Shown here: positions 16,627 through 24,191 of the stretch, one piece after another
Position numbering within the stretch: position 1 is the stretch's first letter
Layout: each line of letters opens with the position of its first letter
Assembly (NCBI RefSeq): GCF_042675645.1
Contig: NZ_JBHTJH010000004.1
Location: 930,001-994,000 of the forward strand
DNA from: Sungkyunkwania multivorans
Lineage (GTDB): Bacteria > Bacteroidota > Bacteroidia > Flavobacteriales > Flavobacteriaceae
Direction: 5' to 3'
DNA: 64,000 nucleotides
Program-made: the position numbers and the translations under genes
Notes under the pieces: generated by a model
What the model saw: the letters and a program-made list of their open reading frames with translations, nothing else
Database searches by the model: none
Told to the model about the DNA's origin: nothing

Positions 16627-18012
16627 TCACCCAAAAGAGGTCATGAGAGGGAACTCATATTTTTTCTCAGGTCTATCAGATAAATACCAACGGATGATTC
16701 TCTGTACGTCTTCATTGTCTTTTTGCGGTAGTATATATCCCTCAATATCTTCGAGAGAATTGATCGTGGCAGATTTTTCAATGTATCCATAACCCACATA
16801 TCCTCCGTTCTTTACCAAAACTACTGCATCCTCATTCGCATGTCGTCCTTTTTCTTTGATGATAAAGGTTTCTTCGAGGATTGTTAAAGAATCAATGGCC
16901 TCAAGGACCCTTTGGTTATAGGTAGTGATGGCCTCTTTATTTTCACAAACACCAGCACAATTTTGAATAGAAAAGTGACTTCCACAGTTTCCATTTTCCA
17001 TAAGCTGCGTATACTTTGGGCAAAGCTGATATTCCCGACAAAGATGCTCGATAAAAATCCTGACCGAAGTGATACTGTCAAAAGCCGCTATCGAGTTTTG
17101 CGAAAGTCGCAGGTCATTGTAGGCGATCCTCAAGATGCCGTTGCGATCCTCATAAGTAATTAGGCCAAATCGTTTGTTGTTACGTTTCTGGGCAGCATTG
17201 TGTCTGGGGTAATGGTGTTTGATCTCTGCAGACTCCAATAGCAAGGCGATCAATTCGTTTCCGGTCTCACAGTGGTCGATATTGTAAATCTCTCTTCGGA
17301 TGGCTGATTCTTTCTTCGATTTTGAATAAAAATGCTGAAGTACCCGTTTTTTAATATTGATCGCCTTTCCTACGTAAATGATCTTTGCGTTCTCATCCCG
17401 AAAATAGTACACGCCTGGCTTTTCTGGGAGCTGATCGATGATTGATGCTTCAAGATTCGCTGGGAGCGTAGCTTGCTTGCTTCTGGGATTGAGGAAGTTC
17501 TTAAACACTTCTGCAGCATTTTGCTGTTTCAAAAGCAACTCAAACAACAAAACTGTGGCATGCGCATCACCACGGGCACGGTGCCGATCGCTCAATGGAA
17601 TGTTGAGGCTGTTGCATAGTTTTCCCAAGCTGTATGATCTAAAACCTGGAATCAGCTTGCGCGATAGGCGCACAGTGCACAACTTCTTTCGCTGAAAGTC
17701 GACCCCAATGCGGCTGAACTCTTCTTTTATTACATTAAAATCGAAATTGACGCTATGGGCAACAAAAATGACATCTTCGGTCATCTCTAGCACTTTAGGG
17801 GCAATTTCTTCGAAAAGAGGTGCATCATACACCATACCGTTATCGATACCCGTAAGGGCTGTAATGTAGAAAGGGATCTCCGACTGTGGATTCACCAGCG
17901 TGCAATATTCGTCTACGATCTGATAGCCATCGTGCTTAAAAATGGCGATTTCTGTGATGCGATTCCCTCTTAAGGTGCTTCCTGTGGTCTCGATATCGAT
18001 GATGGCATACAT
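16627..18012 (-). CDS. DnaQ-type exonuclease fused to GIY-YIG nuclease (UvrC/Cho-like)
   Basis: 461 aa. Residues about 1-165 are a DEDD 3'-5' exonuclease (IDIETTG with Asp6/Glu8, AHSVNFDF, ARGDAHAT). Residues about 200-285 are a GIY-YIG endonuclease (PGVYYF, IYVGKA, IKKRVLQH) as in the N-terminus of UvrC. The rest resembles the UvrC linker, including a cysteine-bearing segment (CPKYTQL, CGSHFSIQNCAGVC). The fusion is a known bacterial architecture, probably acting in DNA repair. ATG at 18012 (MYAIIDIETTG) is chosen over an upstream TTG at 18030. Confidence 0.85.
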   Translation of the reverse strand: MYAIIDIETTGSTLRGNRITEIAIFKHDGYQIVDEYCTLVNPQSEIPFYITALTGIDNGMVYDAPLFEEIAPKVLEMTEDVIFVAHSVNFDFNVIKEEFSRIGVDFQRKKLCTVRLSRKLIPGFRSYSLGKLCNSLNIPLSDRHRARGDAHATVLLFELLLKQQNAAEVFKNFLNPRSKQATLPANLEASIIDQLPEKPGVYYFRDENAKIIYVGKAINIKKRVLQHFYSKSKKESAIRREIYNIDHCETGNELIALLLESAEIKHHYPRHNAAQKRNNKRFGLITYEDRNGILRIAYNDLRLSQNSIAAFDSITSVRIFIEHLCREYQLCPKYTQLMENGNCGSHFSIQNCAGVCENKEAITTYNQRVLEAIDSLTILEETFIIKEKGRHANEDAVVLVKNGGYVGYGYIEKSATINSLEDIEGYILPQKDNEDVQRIIRWYLSDRPEKKYEFPLMTSFG

Positions 18013-18105
18013 GAATTCAAAAATACGCAAAGAAAATATTAAGGAAACTATCTATGACAACGTTTTCGTAATTAGGATTTTTCATTTTAAGGATACTCCA
18101 GGCCC

Positions 18106-18151
18106 TGATAATTGAGGATTTAGCATTTGTTAGAAAGGCTGATAATTATCA
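18106..18151. promoter_or_regulatory. Candidate Crp/Fnr-type operator upstream of the universal stress gene
   Basis: TGATAATTATCA (18140-18151) is a perfect 12-bp palindrome, preceded by a partial copy TGATAATTGA (18106-18115). The form TGAT-N4-ATCA fits Crp/Fnr-family sites. The TTTG at 18179-18182 could be a degenerate -7 box giving a start near 18187, which would put the palindrome centre at -41.5, the class II activator position. The start site is inferred. Confidence 0.4.
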
Positions 18152-18225
18152 TTTAAATCCTTGTATTAGTTAAGGAAATTTGCTTACAACAATGACTATT
18201 AAAGCAATAACTAAAAAATGCAACT

Positions 18226-19014
18226 ATGGACACCATTAAAAAAATTCTAGTTCCAATTGATTTCACGGTAACTTCTAGAGGTGCTTTGAAGTGTGCTATG
18301 GAATTTATCAAAAAGGATAAGATCACCCTTCAATTTCTCTATACGACCGCTACACCCATAAATAGCGAAGAGACCAAAACGATGAACAAGAAGTTTAAAG
18401 AGTTTATCCAAGATCTTCGTGTGGATTCAAAGGTCAAATATGAATTCCTCATAGCATCGGGACCGTTGGTACCAACCATATTAAAAATAAAGGAATCCAA
18501 TGGCGCCGACTTGATCATCATGGGCACCAAAGGTTCTACCCTTAGCGAAGAGATGACCGTTTCTAATACAGTTGACTTGGTTCTTGAGGCCGATTGCCCT
18601 GTGCTTGTGATTCCCGTAGGCACTATCGATTTTAGTGTAAAGAAAATTGCCCTGGCCATAGGAAAGAACGAGATCGATGATTCGTCTGCCCTTCAGGTAC
18701 TGCTCGATGTGGCAAGATGCTTCAATGCAGAGGTGCATGTGCTTACCGTAGACCCAGACTTGACGGGATACAGTAAAGTGGATGAGAAGAATGAAAATAT
18801 TCTTGAGTATTACCTAGAGAACTTCTATGCGCATCATTCATTCCCTGAAGAGACGGATATTGAAAAGGGGATCTTTGATTACGTCAAGAATAAAGATATT
18901 GACATGCTGGCCATTCTGCCTCGAAATCATTCCAAAAATGGAAAGCCTTCAGAGGGTAGACTTACCAAATTGTTAACGATGCATACCAAGGTGCCATTAC
19001 TAACGATTGATTAA
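18226..19014 (+). CDS. Tandem-domain universal stress protein
   Basis: 262 aa with two UspA-like halves (about 1-140 and 141-262). The first half carries KILVPIDF, IIMGTKGS and CPVLVIP, the typical nucleotide-binding strand/loop pattern though the GxxGS motif is only partly conserved; the second half is more divergent. Such proteins respond to energy or redox stress. Only 34 bp precede the ATG at 19049 of an SLC13-type transporter, so the two are probably co-transcribed. Confidence 0.9.
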   Translation: MDTIKKILVPIDFTVTSRGALKCAMEFIKKDKITLQFLYTTATPINSEETKTMNKKFKEFIQDLRVDSKVKYEFLIASGPLVPTILKIKESNGADLIIMGTKGSTLSEEMTVSNTVDLVLEADCPVLVIPVGTIDFSVKKIALAIGKNEIDDSSALQVLLDVARCFNAEVHVLTVDPDLTGYSKVDEKNENILEYYLENFYAHHSFPEETDIEKGIFDYVKNKDIDMLAILPRNHSKNGKPSEGRLTKLLTMHTKVPLLTID

Positions 19015-19048
19015 TTCGTAATTGCGTGTATCGCATTACTTAAAATGT

Positions 19049-20890
19049 ATGGTAACATTATTGTTAGTGATCTTGTTCATCACCATCGGATTGTTCATAT
19101 GGGGCAAGTTTCCGCCAGATGTAGTAGCATTGATGTCAATGCTCAGTTTATATCTCACAGGAATCTTGGACGTAAGTGAAACATTCAGCGGATTTAGCAA
19201 TACGACGGTAATCATGATCGCAGCCCTGTTTATTATAGGCGAAGGTCTCTCCCAGACCGGATGGACAGCGATCGCAGGAAAGAAATTTATAGAATGGTCC
19301 GGGAAGAGTGTAAAAAAGTTATTAGTCATTGTTACGCTCGGATCTGGTTTCTTATCAGGATTTGTAAGTAATACAGGAGCAGTTGCTACACTTCTTCCCG
19401 TGACCATATCAGCAGCTTGGAGTGCTGGCACATTACCTTCAAAACTATTGATGCCGGTGGCCTTCGGGTCAAATACAGGAGGATTGTTGACCTTGACAGG
19501 GACCCCTCCGAACATCATCGCCAGTAATGCGCTCTTGGAGCAAGGTTTTGAAGAGTTATCGTTCTTTGAATTTAGTTTGATTGGAGTACCGTTATTGATC
19601 TTAGCGATTGTATACTTCAGATATATTGGTTTTAAGATGTTGCCCAGTTATAGGACGAAGAATCGTCCAGTAAACATCGATTCGGAAATGCACAAATGGA
19701 TCGAAGCCTATAGACTGGACAATAATTACTTTAAACTACGTGTTCGTTCCCTTTCTCCGCTCATTGGCACTAAAATGAGTGATTGGAATTTTGAAGAGGA
19801 CTTTGGCGTCTCGGTCATCCGACTTAAAAGAAGGTATCCAAATCTTCTCAAAGGGAATCCGGCCAACATTGAATTTCCAGCTGCAGAGACCGTCTTTCAA
19901 TATCATGATATCCTCACAGTACAAGGAGAGACGGAGGCTATCAATAAATTGATGATCAAATTTAGACTAGGTCTGTGGAGGTTGGAGGACATCAATGAAG
20001 AGTTGAAAGATAATCTGATCAATCAAGAAGTGGGAATGGCAGAGGTGATCGTTACGCCCAAATCCTTGTTCGTCGGCAGAAAGATCAAATTGGGCAATTA
20101 TTTCAAAAGATTTGAGATTCAGCTTTTGGCCGCATCTAGAAATAACAAACCTCTAGAAGACAAAGAGATCAAAGTAAAGGCAGGCGATGCTTTTTTGATC
20201 CGTGGTCGATGGGAAAGCATAGGAGAGCTCAAGTCGCTTTATGAAAATTTGGTCATTTGTGGTAGTCCAGAAGGCATGGCCAAAAATGTTGAAGAGTTGA
20301 CCCCAAGATCATATATCGCTATGGGCTCTTTGATCATGATGATCTTACTTTTAGTGTTCAAAGTGGTTCCAGGTGCCGTAGCAGCGATGATTGGCGCAGG
20401 TATCATCTTGTTGTCGGGATGTGTACCCATCAGCAAAGCCTACAAGGGAATCAGCTGGGTAAGCGTTGTGATGATCGCCGCCATGATTCCGATGGGATTG
20501 GCATTGCAGAAGACCGGGGTCGCGCAGATGGCCGCGGATGGTTTGGTCGATCATTTGGGAAAATTACACCCCTTGATGCTGTTGGGAGGCGTATTTCTTT
20601 TGACCACGATCTTCAGCCAAATGATCAATAATTCGGCAACTGCGGTATTGATGGCACCCATTGCAATCCTAGCGGCAACTTCGCTGGGGCTGTCGCCAAA
20701 ACCTTTTATGATAACAGTGGCCATCAGTGCTTCAACCGCTTTTTTAACCCCAATTGCGACCACGACCAACGCCATGGTGATGTCTGCTGGAGGTTACAAA
20801 TTTGTAGATTATCTAAAAATAGGAGGGCCATTACTGGTACTCTTCTTTATAACAACATTGACGCTTGTGCCATTGATTTGGCCGTTTTAA
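19049..20890 (+). CDS. SLC13/DASS-family transporter with RCK_C (TrkA-C) domains
   Basis: About 613 aa. Roughly 11-12 membrane segments split by a cytosolic region (about 210-400). The two DASS substrate/sodium loops are visible as SNTGAVATLLP and NNSATAVLMAP, plus GTPPNIIAS. The insert holds two RCK_C-like domains (SPLIGTKMSDW, KSLFVGRKIKLGNYF), as in sulfate/thiosulfate or divalent anion permeases of this type. Substrate not determinable. The frame also has a TTG at 19022; the ATG at 19049 still keeps the whole first helix. Confidence 0.85.
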   Translation: MVTLLLVILFITIGLFIWGKFPPDVVALMSMLSLYLTGILDVSETFSGFSNTTVIMIAALFIIGEGLSQTGWTAIAGKKFIEWSGKSVKKLLVIVTLGSGFLSGFVSNTGAVATLLPVTISAAWSAGTLPSKLLMPVAFGSNTGGLLTLTGTPPNIIASNALLEQGFEELSFFEFSLIGVPLLILAIVYFRYIGFKMLPSYRTKNRPVNIDSEMHKWIEAYRLDNNYFKLRVRSLSPLIGTKMSDWNFEEDFGVSVIRLKRRYPNLLKGNPANIEFPAAETVFQYHDILTVQGETEAINKLMIKFRLGLWRLEDINEELKDNLINQEVGMAEVIVTPKSLFVGRKIKLGNYFKRFEIQLLAASRNNKPLEDKEIKVKAGDAFLIRGRWESIGELKSLYENLVICGSPEGMAKNVEELTPRSYIAMGSLIMMILLLVFKVVPGAVAAMIGAGIILLSGCVPISKAYKGISWVSVVMIAAMIPMGLALQKTGVAQMAADGLVDHLGKLHPLMLLGGVFLLTTIFSQMINNSATAVLMAPIAILAATSLGLSPKPFMITVAISASTAFLTPIATTTNAMVMSAGGYKFVDYLKIGGPLLVLFFITTLTLVPLIWPF

Positions 20891-20925
20891 GAAAATTGAA
20901 ATAACTTTATTATTTAACAACTATT

Positions 20926-22557
20926 ATGGAAGATATGACAATGACCGCAAAAAAACTGAACTTAGATGGGTATGGCATTAAAAATGCCACAGCTCATAGG
21001 AATCTCCCTGCCGAAGAGCTTCAACGAATCACCGTTGAAAAAGGTATGGGTGTAGAGATTGCAAATGGCACCTTGGCCATCAACACTGGTAAATTTACTG
21101 GAAGATCGCCACAAGACCGTTTTCTCGTAAAAGACGAGTATACAGATGGTAAAGTATTCTGGAACAAGATCAACAAGCCGATCTCTACAGAGAATTTTGA
21201 CAAGTTGCAGAACGAGGTAGTCAAATACCTATCTGGCAAAGAGCTTTACGTTTGGGATGCCGCAGTGTGTGCAGATCCTAAATATCGCTTAAATGTTAGA
21301 ACCGTAGCTGAATACCCTTGGTCCAACTATTTTGTGAAAAATATGTTCCTGCGATTGAATGAGGAGGAACTCGCAAACTTCGATGAAGACTGGTTGATCC
21401 TTTGTGCACCAGGCTATGAGACACCAAGCCCGAAGGAACATGGTATCCGACAAGGAAATTTCTCCATTTTGAATTTCACTAAAAAGATCGCCTTAGTTGG
21501 CGGGTCGGCCTATGCTGGCGAAATGAAAAAGGGAATCTTCTCTGCTTTGAATTTGATTCTCCCAACGGAACATAATGTGCTACCGATGCACTGCTCGGCA
21601 AACGTTGGCGATGATGGAGAAACCGCTATTTTCTTCGGCCTTTCCGGTACTGGAAAAACAACCTTATCGGCTGATCCAAACAGGAAATTGATCGGAGATG
21701 ACGAACACGGCTGGACTCCCGAGAATACCATATTTAATTTTGAAGGAGGTTGCTATGCAAAGGTGATCGACCTCACCGAGGAAAAAGAACCAGACATCTA
21801 TAGAGCCATTCGACCTGGCGCGATGTTAGAGAACGTCATCATCGATGAGAAAGGTGAAGTTGATTATTTTGACAGTTCGATCACCCAAAATACTCGAGTG
21901 AGCTATCCTCTAGATCATATCGACAATATTCAATTGCCATCATACGCAGAGAACCCTAAGAATATTTTCTTCCTTACTTGTGATGCCTTTGGTGTACTTC
22001 CACCGGTATCGAAGCTGACTCCTGGGCAGGCCGCCTATCATTTTATTTCAGGATATACTGCAAAAGTAGCAGGTACAGAGGCCGGTATTACTGAACCCGT
22101 CCCGTCATTCTCCGCATGTTTTGGCGAGCCGTTCATGCCGTTGCATCCTACGAAGTATGCTGAAATGCTTAGCGAAAAGATGGAAGAAAACGGAGTCAAT
22201 GTGTGGTTGATCAATACGGGTTGGAGTGGAGGCCCTTACGGTGTTGGAAGTCGTATAAAATTGAAATACACCCGTGCGATGATCACGGCGATCCTCAATG
22301 GAGAGCTTCAGGATGTCGATTATGAGCAACATCCGATCTTTGGACTATTCATGCCAAAATACTGTCCTGGAGTACCTTCCGAAATGCTGGACCCAATGAA
22401 TACTTGGTTGCAAAAAGGTGCCTACGTGAGCAAATCGATTCAATTGGCGCATTCATTCCATTTGAATTTTGAAAAATTTGCTAGCGAAGCGTCTGAGCAG
22501 ATCATTGAGGGTGGACCGCTGATCGATGAGCATCATCATCTTGGAGACCACGTCTAA
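20926..22557 (+). CDS. pckA: Phosphoenolpyruvate carboxykinase (ATP)
   Basis: Converts oxaloacetate plus ATP to PEP and CO2 in gluconeogenesis. 543 aa, full length. Seen: N-terminal TGRSPQDRF, kinase motif GLSGTGKT (238-245), the metal-binding GDDEHGW and C-terminal substrate loop residues (WLINTGWSGGPYG). In-frame ATGs at 20926, 20935 and 20941 are all possible starts. A strong terminator follows the stop. Confidence 0.97.
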   Translation: MEDMTMTAKKLNLDGYGIKNATAHRNLPAEELQRITVEKGMGVEIANGTLAINTGKFTGRSPQDRFLVKDEYTDGKVFWNKINKPISTENFDKLQNEVVKYLSGKELYVWDAAVCADPKYRLNVRTVAEYPWSNYFVKNMFLRLNEEELANFDEDWLILCAPGYETPSPKEHGIRQGNFSILNFTKKIALVGGSAYAGEMKKGIFSALNLILPTEHNVLPMHCSANVGDDGETAIFFGLSGTGKTTLSADPNRKLIGDDEHGWTPENTIFNFEGGCYAKVIDLTEEKEPDIYRAIRPGAMLENVIIDEKGEVDYFDSSITQNTRVSYPLDHIDNIQLPSYAENPKNIFFLTCDAFGVLPPVSKLTPGQAAYHFISGYTAKVAGTEAGITEPVPSFSACFGEPFMPLHPTKYAEMLSEKMEENGVNVWLINTGWSGGPYGVGSRIKLKYTRAMITAILNGELQDVDYEQHPIFGLFMPKYCPGVPSEMLDPMNTWLQKGAYVSKSIQLAHSFHLNFEKFASEASEQIIEGGPLIDEHHHLGDHV

Positions 22558-22580
22558 ATAATAGTTATATGTTGAAGTTA

Positions 22581-22608
22581 AGGGCACTGAAAAGTGCCCT
22601 TTTTTTTG
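22581..22608 (+). terminator. Intrinsic terminator of pckA
   Basis: AGGGCACT (22581-22588), loop GAAA, AGTGCCCT (22593-22600), then eight Ts. Perfect 8-bp stem with a stable GNRA-like loop, 23 bp after the pckA stop. It ends exactly before the convergent pseudouridine synthase gene. Confidence 0.93.
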
Positions 22609-22609
22609 A

Positions 22610-23194
22610 TCAACATTTCATTGATGAGATTTGCACGACCTCTCCCGAAACCATTCCATCAATGGTTTCCTCACCAATTCTATACCTTACCAAACGCAGC
22701 GTGGGAAAACCTGCAGCCGAGGTCATCTTGCGCACTTGCCTGAACTTTCCTTCTGTGATGGTGATCGAAATCCAAGAAGTTGGGCCATGCCTGTCATCGC
22801 GAATCTTTTTACCTCGTGCTGGAAGCACTGGGGTATTACCTAGTTTCACTGCTTTTGCGGGTCTAGTCAAATAGGGAGCTCCATCGACCGTAATAGTAAC
22901 ACCGGTCTCTAAATGGCGAATAGCCTCGGAGGTGATGGCTCCATCGACTTGTACGTAATATTCTTTTTCTATAAACTTACTTCGTATACGTTGACTTAGC
23001 TTCCCATCTGTTGTGAGCAACAGTAGACCTTCCGATTGTTTGTCCAAACGGCCAATGGCCATGAGGCCTTCGGGGAAGTCATAAAGGTCACCAAGCATCT
23101 TTCGTTTGCCTTGCCGCTGTTCGTTGTTCACAAATTGGCTTAGAAAGCCGAAGGGTTTGTAAATCTTATAATGGGAGTGTATGACTTTAGACAT
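22610..23194 (-). CDS. rluE: 23S rRNA pseudouridine synthase, RluE/RsuA family
   Basis: 194 aa without an N-terminal S4 domain, as in RluE. The catalytic aspartate is in GRLDKQSEGLLLLT (about residues 48-61). Other family motifs: KPFGFLSQF at the start and EGKFRQVRKM near residue 150. Modifies a uridine in 23S rRNA (position 2457 in E. coli for RluE). The exact target is inferred from size and domain content. Confidence 0.85.
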   Translation of the reverse strand: MSKVIHSHYKIYKPFGFLSQFVNNEQRQGKRKMLGDLYDFPEGLMAIGRLDKQSEGLLLLTTDGKLSQRIRSKFIEKEYYVQVDGAITSEAIRHLETGVTITVDGAPYLTRPAKAVKLGNTPVLPARGKKIRDDRHGPTSWISITITEGKFRQVRKMTSAAGFPTLRLVRYRIGEETIDGMVSGEVVQISSMKC

Positions 23195-23267
23195 AGTTCA
23201 TCAATGGCGGTGATCTTTCGCTATAAATTGATAAAATTATGAAGTTTTTCTTCAGCCGAACATAAAA

Positions 23268-23303
23268 AAAAAGGCCAAATGATACTAAATCTCATTTGGC
23301 CTT
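23268..23303 (-). terminator. Strong intrinsic terminator of the small-ORF cluster (minus strand)
   Basis: AAGGCCAAATGA (23271-23282) and TCATTTGGCCTT (23292-23303) form a perfect 12-bp stem with a 9-nt loop. On the minus strand it is followed by about nine Ts (the A-run at 23264-23272). It lies 18 bp beyond the stop of the 44-aa ORF and has no other gene to serve on this strand. Confidence 0.92.
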
Positions 23304-23321
23304 ACAGTCACTGATCTAATT

Positions 23322-23456
23322 TCAAAAAGCATAACGTTTGTTCTTTATGAAGAATATTTTTTCTTGGTGAAGCTGTTCGCTAATACTACACTTGAGTGCC
23401 TCTTGCCGCTGCATCTCAAACTCGATACGCCTTCTGATGTTTTGCAACGTTCTCAT
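23322..23456 (-). CDS. Small basic protein (44 aa), MRTL family, third gene of cluster
   Basis: Reads MRTLQNIRRRIEFEMQRQ at the N-terminus, then a charged helix, and ends KNKRYAF. It shares the MRTL-x-N start and a basic K-x-(K/R)-R-Y end with the two 28-aa ORFs upstream on the same strand. The middle is predicted helical and Arg/Glu/Gln-rich. It lies 34 bp after the preceding small ORF and 18 bp before the terminator. Function unknown. Too short for standard gene callers; coding is supported by its place in the cluster. Confidence 0.6.
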   Translation of the reverse strand: MRTLQNIRRRIEFEMQRQEALKCSISEQLHQEKIFFIKNKRYAF

Positions 23457-23490
23457 AACGGTCTAATTTTTGTTGATTGATAAATACTAC

Positions 23491-23577
23491 TTATCGGTAG
23501 CGTCTCTTTGCATTCCATGCATAACTCTTAGAGTTGATCGGCTTGCTTGTAATTTGGTTGTTGTCCAGTGTTCTCAT
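23491..23577 (-). CDS. Small basic protein (28 aa), MRTL family, second gene of cluster
   Basis: 28 residues: MRTLDNNQITSKP at the start, then INSKSYAWNAKRRYR. It differs from the ORF at 23617-23703 by a single residue (Asn6 versus Ser6), whereas the DNA differs at several further positions, all silent third-position or synonymous changes (for example CTG/CTA, CCG/CCA, GCA/GCT, AAT/AAC, CGC/CGT, CGA/AGA). This pattern indicates selection on the protein. Net positive, one Trp, no hydrophobic stretch. Function unknown. Confidence 0.75.
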   Translation of the reverse strand: MRTLDNNQITSKPINSKSYAWNAKRRYR

Positions 23578-23616
23578 GATGTTTGTTTAAAATAGATTGA
23601 TTAATTGATTTGTCAC

Positions 23617-23703
23617 TTATCTGTAACGTCTCTTTGCGTTCCAAGCATAACTCTTAGAGTTGATTGGCTTGCTTGTAATTTGGTTGCTGTCTAGTGTTCT
23701 CAT
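23617..23703 (-). CDS. Small basic protein (28 aa), MRTL family, first gene of cluster
   Basis: 28 residues, MRTLDSNQITSKP then the same 15-residue basic end as its downstream copy (23491-23577). Duplicated with about 39 bp of unrelated spacer between the two copies. The initiating segment ATGAGAACA is shared by both and nearly by the third ORF. A TACTTTG box (minus strand, 23785-23791) and a TTG 24 bp upstream could be the promoter. Function unknown. Confidence 0.75.
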   Translation of the reverse strand: MRTLDSNQITSKPINSKSYAWNAKRRYR

Positions 23704-23784
23704 GACTAAAAATTTATATGGTTTTTAACTTGTTTACACTCAATAGACGACGGGAAAACATTTTTGTTACAGTACTATGCATAA

Positions 23785-23818
23785 CAAAGTAGTAATTTAA
23801 CGATTGTTTAACTTTCAA
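23785..23818 (-). promoter_or_regulatory. Candidate promoter of the small-ORF cluster
   Basis: On the minus strand TTG (23818-23816) is followed after 24 nt by TACTTTG (23791-23785), one base short of the Bacteroidota -7 box TAnnTTTG. It would start transcription near 23780, about 75 nt before the first small ORF. Spacing is longer than usual, so this is tentative. Confidence 0.3.
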
Positions 23819-23864
23819 CGCTGTAGATATTAGTGGTATCGCAGCGATAGCTATCTAAAATAAA

Positions 23865-23872
23865 TATCTTTG
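23865..23872 (+). promoter_or_regulatory. Candidate -7 promoter box for the DUF1456 gene
   Basis: TATCTTTG matches TAnnTTTG exactly, 46 bp before the ATG at 23918. No TTG is found at the expected -33 position, so the match is partial. Confidence 0.35.
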
Positions 23873-23917
23873 CGTAAAGGATATTTAGGTTTCATTGAAA
23901 ACAGCTAGCTTTGCGGT

Positions 23918-24154
23918 ATGGGATTGAGTAACAATGATATTTTTAAAAAGCTAAGGGTAGCACATAAACTACGCGACGAGGATATTGTAAAAATATGTGC
24001 TTTGGTAGACTTTAAAGTCACCAAAAGTGAATTGGGCGCGATTTTCAGGAACGAGAACCATCCAAAATATGTGGAATGTGGGGATCAATTCCTTCGTAAC
24101 TTCCTCAATGGTCTTGTGATTCATTTGCGAGGGCCGATGCCCAAGAAAAAATAG
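23918..24154 (+). CDS. DUF1456-family protein, single repeat
   Basis: 78 aa. Contains one DUF1456/YehS-type unit (MGLSNNDIFKKLRVAHKLRD, FKVTKSELGAIFR, CGDQFLRNFLNGL). The family usually has two such units in about 150 aa; this is a one-unit version, as often seen in Bacteroidota. It may act in RNA or stress biology; function is not established. It precedes the DEAD-box helicase gene by 37 bp, so the pair may share a transcript. Confidence 0.75.
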   Translation: MGLSNNDIFKKLRVAHKLRDEDIVKICALVDFKVTKSELGAIFRNENHPKYVECGDQFLRNFLNGLVIHLRGPMPKKK

Positions 24155-24191
24155 TACTTCACTTAGTTGTTTATCTGTAAAAGCCTATCTA

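Noticed and set aside
23491..23703. Direct repeat pair of about 90 bp, first taken for a repeat or CRISPR-like array
   Set aside because: Only two copies, spacing not regular, and both copies are complete ORFs with mainly synonymous differences, so a coding duplication explains it better.
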